Shown here: in pieces, positions 8,074 to 16,578 of the stretch
How the letters are laid out: the number at the start of each line of letters is the position of its first letter
Numbering within the stretch: the stretch's first letter is position 1
DNA from: JBFMHP01 sp964557295
GTDB lineage: Bacteria; Pseudomonadota; Gammaproteobacteria; RBG-16-57-12
DNA: 64,000 nucleotides
Direction of reading: 5' to 3'
NCBI GenBank assembly: GCA_964557295.1
Contig: CAZKZP010000002.1
Span: 77,239 to 141,238, forward strand
Notes under the pieces: generated by a model
Seen by the model: the letters and a program-made list of their open reading frames with translations, nothing else
Database searches by the model: none
Told to the model about the DNA's origin: nothing
Made by a program: the position numbers and the translations under genes

Positions 8074-9828
8074 ATGGATTTTCTACGATCGCGATTCACG
8101 ATCACCCAACTGGTCACGGCCGGACCCATCGTGCTGTTGGTCTTGCTCAGCGTGGTGCTGGGAACCGTCTTTTATTCCTACACCTACGATGATCACTTGG
8201 AGCATACCGTCGGCGAGGCGCGGATCGCGGCCCAGCCCATCGTGGCCTTGATGAAAAAGAGCGTCGGCGGCGGCAACTATGCCAATTTGCAGGACGAGGC
8301 CGCCCTCGATCTCTACCTGAGTAATAAACTGCTCAAGTTCTTTTCCGTCGAGGGCAAGACCGATCAGTCCGGGGAATCCTTCGGTCTCGTTTACGAGGGT
8401 GGGGGCGGGCGCATCCTGCGCACGTATTATCCGCAGAATTACGAGAGCGAACTGAGGGATAAAATCGAGCGCGCCAACACCGCCCTGGTCAGCCTGCCTA
8501 GCGATCATCCCCGCCGGCCCATGATCGAACAGATGCTGCACGAGCAACAGGCGGCGCTGGAGCAGTATCGTGTTGATGCCGAGCGCGCGCAGGCGCTGCT
8601 GGGCAAATATCCACGGCCTGATCCCGGGAAGCTTTCCCAGGGATATTACCTGGATGAGTCGACCTGGCAGATCCATCTACGGCTGGAGATCGGCAACCCC
8701 GGCGGCGGGGAGATGTGGCTGGTGGTCGACGGCACGGAGCTCTCGCATCTGGGCCAGGAGACGTTGATGACCTTCCTCCCGGCCACGCTCGCATCCTTGC
8801 TGGCGTGCGCACTCATCGCGGTGTTGTTGTCCAGGGTGATCAGCCAGCCGCTCAAGCAGATGGTCACAACCATCGAACACATCGAACGGCATTCCGATCT
8901 CACTTCGCGCATGCCCGACCGAGGCCGGGATGAGATCGCGCGGATCGGCCATTCCCTGAATCAGATGCTGGGCAAGTTTCAGGCGCTGTTGCAGGAAGTG
9001 AATCAATCCACCGAGCACGTCTCCCGCTCGGCGCAACTGATGAGCACCTCGCTGCACGAATCCAGCGAGGGAATTGCCGAAGAAAAGAACCGCGCCATCC
9101 AATTGGCGACGGCGGCCAACGAGATGTTGACGGTGGTCGAAGAGGTGGCCAAGAGCGCGACGGTGGCCGCCGAATCGGCTAGCGAGGCCGACCACGCCGC
9201 CGCCGAAGGAGCGCAGGAAGTACAGGCGACCATCAAGGACATCGACGCCCTGGCCAATGCGATCGAGGCCAGCGCCACGGTGATCACGCAATTGAGCAAG
9301 CAGGCCGAAGGCATCGGCAGCGTGCTGGATGTGATCCGCGGCATCGCCGATCAGACCAATCTGCTGGCGCTCAATGCCGCCATCGAGGCCGCGCGCGCCG
9401 GCGAGCAGGGCCGGGGCTTTTCGGTGGTCGCCGACGAGGTGCGCACCTTGGCGCAACGCACCCAGAGCTCGACCGCCGAGATCCACAACATGATCAGTCA
9501 GCTGCAAAGCGGTGTGGCCCAGGCGGTGACCGCCGTGCGCGAGGGCAAGCGCTATTCCGATGCCTGCGTCAATCAGGCGCAGCAGACGGCGGGCGCCCTT
9601 TCGCGCATCAACAGCGCCGTGGAGCGGATCCGCACGATGAACGAGCACATCGCCACCTCGGCCGAAGAGCAGGCCACGGTCACCGATCAGATCAACCGCT
9701 ATATCAACGAGATCTCGGAGATCTCCAACAACAACTCGAGCAATGCCTGCCACTGCGAGGAGGCCAGCGAGGAATTGGCGCGCCTGGCCACGGACCTGGA
9801 GAAAAAGGTCGCGGTGTTCCGGGTGTGA
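8074..9828 (+). CDS. Methyl-accepting chemotaxis protein with periplasmic sensor domain
   Basis: The 584-residue protein has TM1 at about residues 10-34, a periplasmic domain of roughly 195 residues, TM2 at about 230-252, a HAMP domain to about 305, and then a long coiled-coil signalling domain. The hairpin tip GIADQTNLLALNAAIEAARA near residues 424-445 is the CheA/CheW-binding hallmark. No C-terminal CheR-tethering pentapeptide is seen. No che genes are nearby, so it must work with chemotaxis proteins encoded elsewhere. The periplasmic domain is not one I can name. Its position behind a P460-like heme protein makes redox or gas sensing through that partner a reasonable guess. Confidence 0.95.
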   Translation: MDFLRSRFTITQLVTAGPIVLLVLLSVVLGTVFYSYTYDDHLEHTVGEARIAAQPIVALMKKSVGGGNYANLQDEAALDLYLSNKLLKFFSVEGKTDQSGESFGLVYEGGGGRILRTYYPQNYESELRDKIERANTALVSLPSDHPRRPMIEQMLHEQQAALEQYRVDAERAQALLGKYPRPDPGKLSQGYYLDESTWQIHLRLEIGNPGGGEMWLVVDGTELSHLGQETLMTFLPATLASLLACALIAVLLSRVISQPLKQMVTTIEHIERHSDLTSRMPDRGRDEIARIGHSLNQMLGKFQALLQEVNQSTEHVSRSAQLMSTSLHESSEGIAEEKNRAIQLATAANEMLTVVEEVAKSATVAAESASEADHAAAEGAQEVQATIKDIDALANAIEASATVITQLSKQAEGIGSVLDVIRGIADQTNLLALNAAIEAARAGEQGRGFSVVADEVRTLAQRTQSSTAEIHNMISQLQSGVAQAVTAVREGKRYSDACVNQAQQTAGALSRINSAVERIRTMNEHIATSAEEQATVTDQINRYINEISEISNNNSSNACHCEEASEELARLATDLEKKVAVFRV

Positions 9829-9946
9829 GCACGATCAAGAATATTCTTCCGGAGTTGCTAAAGTCCCGGAGGAACGCTGCCGATGTATCAGTGACAGTCG
9901 CGCGATCATAAGCGGCTGACACAATAACTCTCTCCTCCTGGTGATT

Positions 9947-9978
9947 ACCCTGCTTCGAAAGAAGCAGGGTTTTTTCTT
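9947..9978. terminator. Rho-independent terminator after the chemoreceptor gene
   Basis: ACCCTGCTTC (9947-9956), a GAAA loop and GAAGCAGGGT (9961-9970) form a perfect 10-bp stem, followed by TTTTTCTTTG. It ends the plus-strand unit containing the heme protein and chemoreceptor. Confidence 0.93.
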
Positions 9979-10047
9979 TGTGGTGATTCATCGATGGGCT
10001 GGGCTAAAATAGCTCGAGTATTCGCATCACGCCCACGAGGAAACCCC

Positions 10048-11898
10048 ATGCCCGATTACCGCTCCAAGACCTCCACCCACGGCCGCAACATGGCCGGCGC
10101 CCGCTCGCTGTGGCGCGCCACCGGCATGAAGGACGACGATTTCGGCAAGCCGATCATCGCTATCGCCAACTCCTTCACCCAGTTCGTGCCGGGCCATGTC
10201 CACTTAAAGGACATGGGGCAGCTCGTGGCGCGCGAGATCGAGGCCGCCGGCGGCGTGGCCAAGGAATTCAACACCATCGCCGTGGACGACGGCATCGCCA
10301 TGGGCCACAGCGGCATGCTGTATTCGCTGCCCTCGCGCGAGCTGATCGCCGATGCCGTGGAATACATGGTCAACGCCCACTGCGCCGATGCCTTGGTGTG
10401 CATCTCCAACTGCGACAAGATCACCCCCGGCATGCTGATGGCCGCGCTGCGCCTGAACATCCCCGCGGTGTTCGTCTCCGGCGGGCCGATGGAGGCCGGC
10501 AAGGCGGTGATCCGCGGCAAGACGGTCGCGCTGGATCTGGTCGACGCCATGGTCGCCGCCGCCGACGATAAGGAAAGCGATGAAAACGTGCGGATCATGG
10601 AGCGCTCGGCCTGCCCGACCTGCGGCTCCTGCTCCGGCATGTTCACCGCCAACTCCATGAACTGCTTGACCGAGGCCCTCGGCCTGAGCCTGCCGGGCAA
10701 CGGCTCGCTGTTGGCCACCCACGCCGATCGCAAGGAACTCTTCCTCAAAGCCGGGCGCATCGCCGTCGCGCTGGCGCGCCGCTATTACGAACAAAACGAC
10801 GAGCGCGCCCTGCCGCGTTCGATCGCCAGCTTCGCGGCCTTCGAAAACGCCATGTGTCTGGACATCGCCATGGGCGGCTCCACCAACACCGTGCTGCACC
10901 TGCTCGCCGCCGCGCAAGAGGCCGGGGTGGACTTCACCATGCAGGACATCGACCGCCTCTCGCGCCAGGTGCCGCATCTGGCCAAGGTCGCCCCGAGCAC
11001 CCAGCAATATCACATGGAAGACGTGCACCGCGCCGGCGGCGTCATGGGCATCCTCGGCGAACTCGATCGCGCCGGGCTACTCAAGACCCAGGTGCCGACC
11101 GTGCACAGTAAAACCCTGGCCGAGGCCCTCGCGCAGTGGGACATCCAGCGCAGTGATGATCCGGCGGTGAAGAAATTCTATGCCGCCGCCCCCGGCGGGG
11201 TGCCGACCACCGTGGCCTTCAGCCAAGACAAGCGCTACGCCACGCTCGACGCCGACCGCGCCAAAGGCTGCATCCGCGACCTGGCGCACGCCTACAGCCG
11301 CGACGGCGGCCTGGCGGTGCTGTTCGGCAACATCGCCGAAGAGGGCTGCATCGTCAAAACCGCCGGGGTGGATGCGGGCATCCTCAAGTTCGCCGGCCCC
11401 GCGCGCATCTTCGAAAGCCAGGACGATGCCGTCGCCGGCATCCTCGCCGATCAGATCAAACCGGGCGACGTGGTCATCATCCGCTACGAAGGCCCCAAGG
11501 GCGGCCCCGGCATGCAGGAGATGCTCTACCCCACCTCCTATCTCAAATCCAAAGGCCTGGGCAAATCCTGCGCCCTGCTCACCGACGGCCGCTTCTCCGG
11601 CGGCACCTCGGGCCTCTCCATCGGCCACGTCTCGCCCGAAGCCGCCGAAGGCGGGGCGATCGGCCTGGTGCAGGAGGGCGACATCATCGAGATCGACATC
11701 CCGCACCGCACGATCCGGCTCGCCGTCTCCGATGCCGAGCTCGCCCAGCGCCGCGCCGCGATGCAGGCCAAGGGCCCCCAAGCCTGGAAACCCGCCACGC
11801 GCCTACGCCACGTCTCGGCGGCGCTACGCGCCTACGCTGCCATGACCACCAGCGCCTCCCGCGGCGCGGTGCGCGATGTCTCGCAGGTGGAGAAATAG
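10048..11898 (+). CDS. ilvD: Dihydroxy-acid dehydratase
   Basis: This Fe-S enzyme dehydrates 2,3-dihydroxy-isovalerate and 2,3-dihydroxy-3-methylvalerate to the 2-oxo acids in valine, leucine and isoleucine synthesis. The start MPDYRSKTSTHGRNMAGAR gives 616 residues, the length I recall for E. coli IlvD. An ATG 54 bases upstream would only add a poorly conserved extension. Cluster and active-site motifs are present: SNCDKITPGML and ACPTCGSCSGMF supply the cysteines, and DGRFSGGTSGLSIGHVSPEA is the C-terminal signature. It stands alone, with a terminator before it and a hairpin after it; no other ilv gene is in the window. Confidence 0.98.
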   Translation: MPDYRSKTSTHGRNMAGARSLWRATGMKDDDFGKPIIAIANSFTQFVPGHVHLKDMGQLVAREIEAAGGVAKEFNTIAVDDGIAMGHSGMLYSLPSRELIADAVEYMVNAHCADALVCISNCDKITPGMLMAALRLNIPAVFVSGGPMEAGKAVIRGKTVALDLVDAMVAAADDKESDENVRIMERSACPTCGSCSGMFTANSMNCLTEALGLSLPGNGSLLATHADRKELFLKAGRIAVALARRYYEQNDERALPRSIASFAAFENAMCLDIAMGGSTNTVLHLLAAAQEAGVDFTMQDIDRLSRQVPHLAKVAPSTQQYHMEDVHRAGGVMGILGELDRAGLLKTQVPTVHSKTLAEALAQWDIQRSDDPAVKKFYAAAPGGVPTTVAFSQDKRYATLDADRAKGCIRDLAHAYSRDGGLAVLFGNIAEEGCIVKTAGVDAGILKFAGPARIFESQDDAVAGILADQIKPGDVVIIRYEGPKGGPGMQEMLYPTSYLKSKGLGKSCALLTDGRFSGGTSGLSIGHVSPEAAEGGAIGLVQEGDIIEIDIPHRTIRLAVSDAELAQRRAAMQAKGPQAWKPATRLRHVSAALRAYAAMTTSASRGAVRDVSQVEK

Positions 11899-11940
11899 CA
11901 CCTTTTGACGCTCAATGAGGGCAGTGATATAACCATGGAC

Positions 11941-11962
11941 AAGCCCGCGTACGCGGGCTTTC
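11941..11962. terminator. Hairpin after ilvD (weak terminator)
   Basis: AAGCCCGC (11941-11948), a GTAC loop and GCGGGCTT (11953-11960) form a perfect 8-bp stem with only a short T tail (TTTCAATC). It may end ilvD transcription inefficiently before the cytochrome gene. Confidence 0.6.
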
Positions 11963-11994
11963 AATCATTGCAACCAAAAAAAGATGAGGGAAAG

Positions 11995-12591
11995 ATGAAA
12001 CAGCAAAAATTGGCCGTACTGATGGGGGCGGTGCTGCTGGCGGTAAGCGGCGCGGCATTGGCGGAGGGGGATGCGAAACGGGGCGCGGAGCTGGCGGCGG
12101 CCTGTGGCGGCTGTCACGGCGAGACCGGCAACAGCGAGGTGCCGACCTTCCCGAAGCTGGCGGGCCAGAAGGCCCAGTACATCGTCAAACAGATAGCGGA
12201 TTTCCAGAAGGGCGGCCGCACCGATGAGACCATGGTCGGTATGGCCATGAGTGTCACCGAGAAGCAGGATGCGCAGGACATCGCCGCCTTTTTCGCCAAT
12301 CAGCCGGTGATGAAGGGCACCGCCGAGGGGGCGGATGCCAAGCTGGTGGCCAAGGGCAAGGACATCTATGTGGAGTTCAAGTGCAACACCTGCCATGGGG
12401 ATGACGGCAAGGGCAAGGGGAGCCTGTTCCCGGTCCTCGGCGGTCAGCACAAGGACTACATTGCCAAGACGCTCAATGACCTGAAAACCGATGTGCGCAA
12501 AAACGATGCGACCATGATGATGGCGCCGATCGCCAAGAAGCTCAACGCCAAGCAGATCGAGGCGGTGGCGGAGTATCTCGCCACCCTGTAA
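11995..12591 (+). CDS. Diheme cytochrome c (c4-like)
   Basis: The start at 11995 follows GAGGGAAAG and gives 198 residues with a signal peptide ending at AALA. Two cytochrome c domains follow, each with one heme motif: CGGCH near residue 38 and CNTCH near residue 133. Each half shows the c4/c-553 pattern (FPKLAGQKAQYIVKQIADFQKGGRTDETM, repeated as FPVLGGQHKDYIAKTLND), with methionines that can be axial ligands. It is a periplasmic electron carrier, of the type that often feeds terminal oxidases in gammaproteobacteria. A paralog follows 110 bases downstream beyond a terminator. Confidence 0.93.
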   Translation: MKQQKLAVLMGAVLLAVSGAALAEGDAKRGAELAAACGGCHGETGNSEVPTFPKLAGQKAQYIVKQIADFQKGGRTDETMVGMAMSVTEKQDAQDIAAFFANQPVMKGTAEGADAKLVAKGKDIYVEFKCNTCHGDDGKGKGSLFPVLGGQHKDYIAKTLNDLKTDVRKNDATMMMAPIAKKLNAKQIEAVAEYLATL

Positions 12592-12601
12592 TGTCCCGCG
12601 C

Positions 12602-12636
12602 AGCGCCGGATCGCCGGTCCGGCGCTTTATCTTTTA
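12602..12636. terminator. Rho-independent terminator after the first c4-like cytochrome
   Basis: AGCGCCGGA (12602-12610) pairs with TCCGGCGCT (12618-12626) around a 7-base loop, followed by TTATCTTTT. Confidence 0.85.
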
Positions 12637-12700
12637 GTCTCCATAAAAACTTCATTTTTTGTGCCGATATGGTCTTGGTCGAATCGAGATCTATCGGGAT

Positions 12701-13258
12701 ATGATCATGCGTCTTTGGAAAGTGCTGCTAAGGGTTGGATTGGTATGGGGTTTGACGGCGGGGCCGGTGTCTGCGGGGGAGGTGCCGCTCGGTGCTCAGG
12801 CGGCGGTACCCTGCGCGGACTGCCATGGCGTCGATGGCAATGGTCGGAATGATAAGCCCGGGGTGCCGAGGCTCGCCGGGCAATCGGAACCCTACCTGGT
12901 CAAACAGATGTTCGACATNNNNNNNNNNCTGGCGCAGATCGAGGGCTTGGCCGCGTATTATGCGCGCCTGCCGCGCGGCGCGGGTACGCCGGGCAATGTC
13001 TACGCCGTGGCCGATGGCCGGCGTTATTTCGAGGAGCGCAATTGCCGGCTCTGCCACGGGGTGGACGGCGAGGGCAATCTGCAGGATGGACAGATTCCGC
13101 GCCTCGGCGGGCAGGGCCGCCTGTATCTGATCAACGCGATGAAGGATTTCCAGCGCGGCCAGCGCAGCAACGACCGCGACGGCGTGAAGCCCTTCTTTTT
13201 CTCTTCAGTGACGGATCAGGATATCGAGGCGCTGGCCGAGTATCTCAGCAGCCGCTGA
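12701..13258 (+). CDS. Second diheme c4-like cytochrome, interrupted by an assembly gap
   Basis: Start codons at 12701 and 12707 both give a signal peptide ending near GPVSAGE. Heme motifs are CADCH (about residue 38) and CRLCH in the second half. The N run at 12919-12928 lies after LVKQMFD. In the upstream paralog about 20 residues (DFQKGGRTDETMVGMAMSVT) separate that point from the sequence matching IEGLAAYYA, so roughly 60 bases are missing and the 10 N are a placeholder. Flanking frames happen to agree. The second half ends with FFFSSVTDQDIEALAEYLSSR, the usual C-terminal helix. The gene is probably intact in the organism. Its end overlaps the convergent ABC gene by 14 bases. Confidence 0.85.
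   Translation: MIMRLWKVLLRVGLVWGLTAGPVSAGEVPLGAQAAVPCADCHGVDGNGRNDKPGVPRLAGQSEPYLVKQMFDXXXXLAQIEGLAAYYARLPRGAGTPGNVYAVADGRRYFEERNCRLCHGVDGEGNLQDGQIPRLGGQGRLYLINAMKDFQRGQRSNDRDGVKPFFFSSVTDQDIEALAEYLSSR
12919..12928. other. Assembly gap (10 N) in the second c4-like cytochrome gene
   Basis: Ten N residues of standard placeholder length. Comparison with the paralogous gene suggests that about 60 bases of coding sequence are absent here. No fold-back duplication is seen around this gap, unlike the one at 23409. Confidence 0.95.
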
Positions 13259-14309
13259 GGTGTTGTGGCCGGGCGAAGGCGACGATGTGTTCGAGGTTGA
13301 GATCCACACCCACGGTTTCGCCGATCTGATGATCCATGTGGGAGGGGAAGAGCGATAGCACGGTGCTGCCCGTCTCCAGCGTGAGGGTGTAGAGGATCTC
13401 CGCGCCCTTGAAGGCCTTGGCGGTGATGCGGCCGCGCAGCGGGCTTTCCGGATTGGGCACGATGTCATCGGGCCGGATCAGGATGTCGACCCCCATGCCC
13501 TTGCCCCAGGGATAGGCGCGATTGCCCTGCAATAACCCGATCTCGGTGCGGATGGCCTCGTGCGAATCCATCACCCCAGGCAGAAAGATCCCTTTGCCGA
13601 TGAAATCCGCGACGAAGCGGTTGGCCGGCTCGTGGTAGAGGTTGAACGGGGTATCCCACTGTTGCAACTGGCCGTGCTGCATCACGCCGATGTGATCGGC
13701 CATGGCGAAGGCCTCGTTCTGGTCGTGGGTGACCAGCACCCCGGTGATGCCCTGATGCTTGAGGATGTCGCGCACCTCGGTGCTCAGGCGCTCGCGCAGA
13801 TCCACGTCGAGATTCGAGAACGGCTCGTCCATCAGGATCAGCGCCGGCTTCGGCGCCAGGGCGCGGGCGAGCGCCACGCGCTGCTGCTGTCCGCCGGAGA
13901 GTTCGTGCGGGTAACGGGTGCCGAGGTGTTCTAGTCCCACCATTTCCAGCATGGCGTCGGCGGTGATGCCTTTTTGCTTTTTGGAGAGCCCGCGCAGGCC
14001 GAAGCCGACATTCTCGCTGACGTTCATATGCGGGAACAGGGCATAGTCCTGAAACACCATGCCGATGCGCCGCTGCTCCGGCGGCAGGGTGAAACCGGGC
14101 CGGGAGATGCACTGCTGGTGGAGGGTGATCTCGCCCCGGCTGACGGTTTCAAAGCCCGCGATGGCGCGCAACAGCGTGGTCTTGCCGCAACCGCTGGGGC
14201 CGAGGATGCTCACCAGGCTGCCTTGATTGATGTGAAACGAGACATCATCGAGGGCGCGGTGACCCTGGTAATGCACCTCGATGTTTTTGATCTCTAATAA
14301 TGAATTCAT
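13245..14309 (-). CDS. ABC transporter ATP-binding protein, FbpC-like (ferric iron)
   Basis: The 354-residue protein has Walker A GPSGCGKTT near residue 38, a Q-loop in VFQDYALFPHM, the signature LSGGQQQRVALARAL, Walker B LILMDEP and the switch His in VTHDQ. A C-terminal TOBE/OB region of about 110 residues follows. The ordering and the long C-terminus fit the FbpC/PotA/CysA group; the sequence reads closest to FbpC of ferric-iron importers. No permease or binding protein is adjacent, so it is an orphan ATPase here. A Fur-box-like sequence lies just upstream, which supports an iron role. Its 3' end overlaps the convergent cytochrome gene. Substrate is inferred, not proven. Confidence 0.85.
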   Translation of the reverse strand: MNSLLEIKNIEVHYQGHRALDDVSFHINQGSLVSILGPSGCGKTTLLRAIAGFETVSRGEITLHQQCISRPGFTLPPEQRRIGMVFQDYALFPHMNVSENVGFGLRGLSKKQKGITADAMLEMVGLEHLGTRYPHELSGGQQQRVALARALAPKPALILMDEPFSNLDVDLRERLSTEVRDILKHQGITGVLVTHDQNEAFAMADHIGVMQHGQLQQWDTPFNLYHEPANRFVADFIGKGIFLPGVMDSHEAIRTEIGLLQGNRAYPWGKGMGVDILIRPDDIVPNPESPLRGRITAKAFKGAEILYTLTLETGSTVLSLFPSHMDHQIGETVGVDLNLEHIVAFARPQHLSGC

Positions 14310-14334
14310 AAATCCGGAATACCCCTGCTGCTTT

Positions 14335-14353
14335 GATAGTAATCAATATCATT
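14335..14353 (-). promoter_or_regulatory. Fur-box-like operator upstream of the FbpC-like gene
   Basis: Read on the minus strand, AATGATATTGATTACTATC matches 12 of 19 positions of the Fur consensus GATAATGATAATCATTATC. It lies 26-44 bases upstream of the ATP-binding gene's ATG, where a repressor would block its promoter. Confidence 0.55.
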
Positions 14354-14376
14354 TGCAGATAACAGGGGTGAACAAA

Positions 14377-14408
14377 TAAAAAAACGCCCGGCGGTGGCCG
14401 CGGGGCGC
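14377..14408 (-). terminator. Rho-independent terminator after argF
   Basis: On the minus strand CGCCC and GGGCG flank a GC-rich inner hairpin and are followed by seven T residues (A run at 14378-14384 on the plus strand). It ends the argD-argF unit. Confidence 0.8.
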
Positions 14409-14432
14409 TTCGGAGTTGGCGCGCAAACCGCG

Positions 14433-15335
14433 CTATTTCTTCATCAGGAATTCCAGCAGCGCTTTCTGCGCGTGCAGGCGGTTTTCCGCCTCGTCCCAGA
14501 CCACGCTTTGCGGGCCGTCGATGACCGAGGCGGCGACCTCTTCCCCGCGATGCGCCGGCAGGCAGTGCATGAACAGGGCGTCCGGCTTGGCCAGGGCCAT
14601 GATCTCATCGGTGACCTGGTAGTCGGCGAAGGCATGCTCGCGGATCTTCTGTTCCTCTTCCTGGCCCATGCTGGCCCAGACATCGGTCACGACCAGATCG
14701 GCGCCGCGGGCAGCTTCGCGCGGATCTTCCGTGAGGGTGACATTGCCGCCGGCGGCGAGCAGCGCCGCGTTCGGCGCATAGCCCGCCGGCGTGGCGATGT
14801 TGAGATGAAAGCCGAACTGGCGCGCGGCGTTGATGTAGGAGTGGCACATGTTGTTGCCATCGCCGATCCACGCCACGGTGCGGCCACGGATCGCGCCGCG
14901 GTGCTCGACGTAGGTCTGCACATCGGCCAGCAGCTGGCAGGGGTGGTACATGTCGGTCAGCGCGTTGATCACCGGCACCCGCGAATGCGCGGCGAAGGTC
15001 TCGATCTTTTCGTGCTCGAAGGTGCGGATCATGATGATGTCGACCATGCGCGAGAGCACGCGCGCGGAATCCTCGATCGGCTCGCCGCGCCCGAGCTGGG
15101 TGTCGCGCGGGGACAGGAAGATCGCCTGCCCGCCGAACTGGATCATCCCGGCCTCGAACGACACGCGGGTGCGGGTGGAGGATTTCTCGAACACCATGCC
15201 GAGCACCTTGTTCTTCAGCGGCTCGTAGGACTCGCCGCGGCGCAGCATGGCCTTGAGTTCGATGGCGCGCCGGATCAGCCCGTCGAGTTCCGCGGGGGAG
15301 AGATCCAACAGCGTGAGAAAATGGCGGACGGACAT
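14433..15335 (-). CDS. argF: Ornithine carbamoyltransferase
   Basis: It transfers carbamoyl from carbamoyl phosphate to ornithine to make citrulline in arginine synthesis. The start MSVRHFLTLLDLSPAEL follows an AGGAAG ribosome site and gives 300 residues. A longer open frame upstream is out-of-frame argD sequence and is not used. The carbamoyl-phosphate loop SSTRTRVSFE lies near residue 52, and HPCQLLADVQT and MHCLPAHRGEEV supply ornithine-binding and catalytic residues. The gene starts 11 bases after the argD stop, so the two form an operon. argG lies 45 kb away in this window. Confidence 0.97.
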   Translation of the reverse strand: MSVRHFLTLLDLSPAELDGLIRRAIELKAMLRRGESYEPLKNKVLGMVFEKSSTRTRVSFEAGMIQFGGQAIFLSPRDTQLGRGEPIEDSARVLSRMVDIIMIRTFEHEKIETFAAHSRVPVINALTDMYHPCQLLADVQTYVEHRGAIRGRTVAWIGDGNNMCHSYINAARQFGFHLNIATPAGYAPNAALLAAGGNVTLTEDPREAARGADLVVTDVWASMGQEEEQKIREHAFADYQVTDEIMALAKPDALFMHCLPAHRGEEVAASVIDGPQSVVWDEAENRLHAQKALLEFLMKK

Positions 15336-15346
15336 CGGAACTTCCT

Positions 15347-16534
15347 TTAGTTGCTCGCAGGGGCGGACAGGAAATCCAGCACCAGGCGGCTCACGCCGTC
15401 GATGATCTGGTCGCACTGTTCGTCGGTAATGATCAGCGGAGGCAGCAGCCGGACGACCTGCTCGGCGGTGACGTTGATCAGCAGGCCCGCCGCCAGCGCG
15501 CGCTTGACCAGCTCGGCGCAGGGGCGGTCGAGCGCGATGCCGACCATCAGGCCCTGGCCGCGGATCGCAGTCACGCCGGGTGTCGCACCGAGGTGATCGT
15601 TGAAACCCTTCAGCATCCGCTCGCCCAGTTGCCTGGCCCGCGGCGCCAGCTTGCCTTCTTCCAACACGTCGATCACCGCCAGCGCGGCGGCGCACGCCAG
15701 CGGATTGCCGCCGAAGGTGGAGCCGTGATTGCCGGGGGCGAAGAGATCGGCCGCCGCGCCGCGCGCCAGGCACGCGCCGATCGGCATGCCATTGCCCAGC
15801 CCCTTGGCCAGGGTGATGACATCGGGTTTGATCGGTGTGTGCTGGAAGGCGAACCAGGCGCCGGTGCGGCACATGCCGGTCTGGATCTCATCGAGCATCA
15901 GCAGCCAGCCGTGGCGGTCGCAGACCTCGCGCAGCTGGCTCAGATAATCCGCCGACGGGATATTGATGCCGCCTTCGCCCTGCACCGGCTCGATCAGGAT
16001 CGCGACCACGTTTTTGTGGTGCTCGGCGATGGTGTGGATGGCCGCCATGTCGTTGTAGTCCACGCGCAGGAAGCCGCGCACCAGCGGCTCGAAGCCGGCC
16101 TGGACCTTGCGGTTGCCGGTAGCCGACAAGGTGGCGAGCGTGCGGCCATGGAAGCTGTTTTGCGCGACGATGATTTCGGGCTGCTCGATGTCTTTCTTGT
16201 GGCCGTAGAGACGCGCCAGCTTGATGGCCGCCTCGTTGGCCTCGGCGCCGGAATTGCAGAAGAACACCCGGTCCATGCCGGCCAGACGCGTGAGCCGCTC
16301 ACCCAGGCGCTGTTGCGTGGCGATGCCGTAGATATTGGAGGTGTGCACCAGGGTCTGCGCCTGCTGGCAGATCGCCTGCGCAACCTTGGGATGGGCGTGG
16401 CCCAGACCGCACACGGCCACGCCGCTCAGCGCGTCCAGGTAACGCTTGCCGGCCTCGTCCCACAACCAGGCGCCTTCGCCGCGCGCGAACGTCACCGGCA
16501 GGCGGGCATAGGTGGACATCAAAACATCTGACAT
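15347..16534 (-). CDS. argD: Acetylornithine aminotransferase
   Basis: This PLP enzyme converts N-acetylglutamate semialdehyde to N-acetylornithine. From the start MSDVLMSTYARLPVTF (ribosome site GGGAAG) it has 395 residues. The PLP-binding landmarks are FCNSGAEANEAAIKLAR, LMLDEIQTGMCRTG and the Schiff-base lysine in TLAKGLGNGMPIGA, followed by GSTFGGNPLACAAALAV. It may also act as succinyldiaminopimelate aminotransferase, as some ArgD proteins do. It is the first gene of an argD-argF operon. A terminator-like hairpin lies in its leader about 14 bases before the start codon, which suggests attenuation. Confidence 0.97.
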   Translation of the reverse strand: MSDVLMSTYARLPVTFARGEGAWLWDEAGKRYLDALSGVAVCGLGHAHPKVAQAICQQAQTLVHTSNIYGIATQQRLGERLTRLAGMDRVFFCNSGAEANEAAIKLARLYGHKKDIEQPEIIVAQNSFHGRTLATLSATGNRKVQAGFEPLVRGFLRVDYNDMAAIHTIAEHHKNVVAILIEPVQGEGGINIPSADYLSQLREVCDRHGWLLMLDEIQTGMCRTGAWFAFQHTPIKPDVITLAKGLGNGMPIGACLARGAAADLFAPGNHGSTFGGNPLACAAALAVIDVLEEGKLAPRARQLGERMLKGFNDHLGATPGVTAIRGQGLMVGIALDRPCAELVKRALAAGLLINVTAEQVVRLLPPLIITDEQCDQIIDGVSRLVLDFLSAPASN

Positions 16535-16546
16535 GGTTTCTTCCCT

Positions 16547-16578
16547 CAAAAACAAAAAGGCAGCTCGGTCGGCTGCCC
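16547..16578 (-). terminator. Intrinsic-terminator-like hairpin in the argD leader (possible attenuator)
   Basis: On the minus strand GGCAGC (16577-16572), a 7-base loop and GCTGCC (16564-16559) form a 6-bp GC-rich stem followed by TTTTTGTTTTTG. It lies between any argD promoter and the argD ribosome site. No minus-strand gene ends here, because the next gene to the right, phoB, is on the plus strand. An attenuator is therefore more likely than an end-of-gene terminator. Confidence 0.6.

Noticed and set aside
14433..15872. A 479-codon reading frame that would extend argF upstream
   Set aside because: The extra N-terminal part is out-of-frame argD sequence. MSVRHFLTLLDLSP with its AGGAAG ribosome site is the normal ArgF start.
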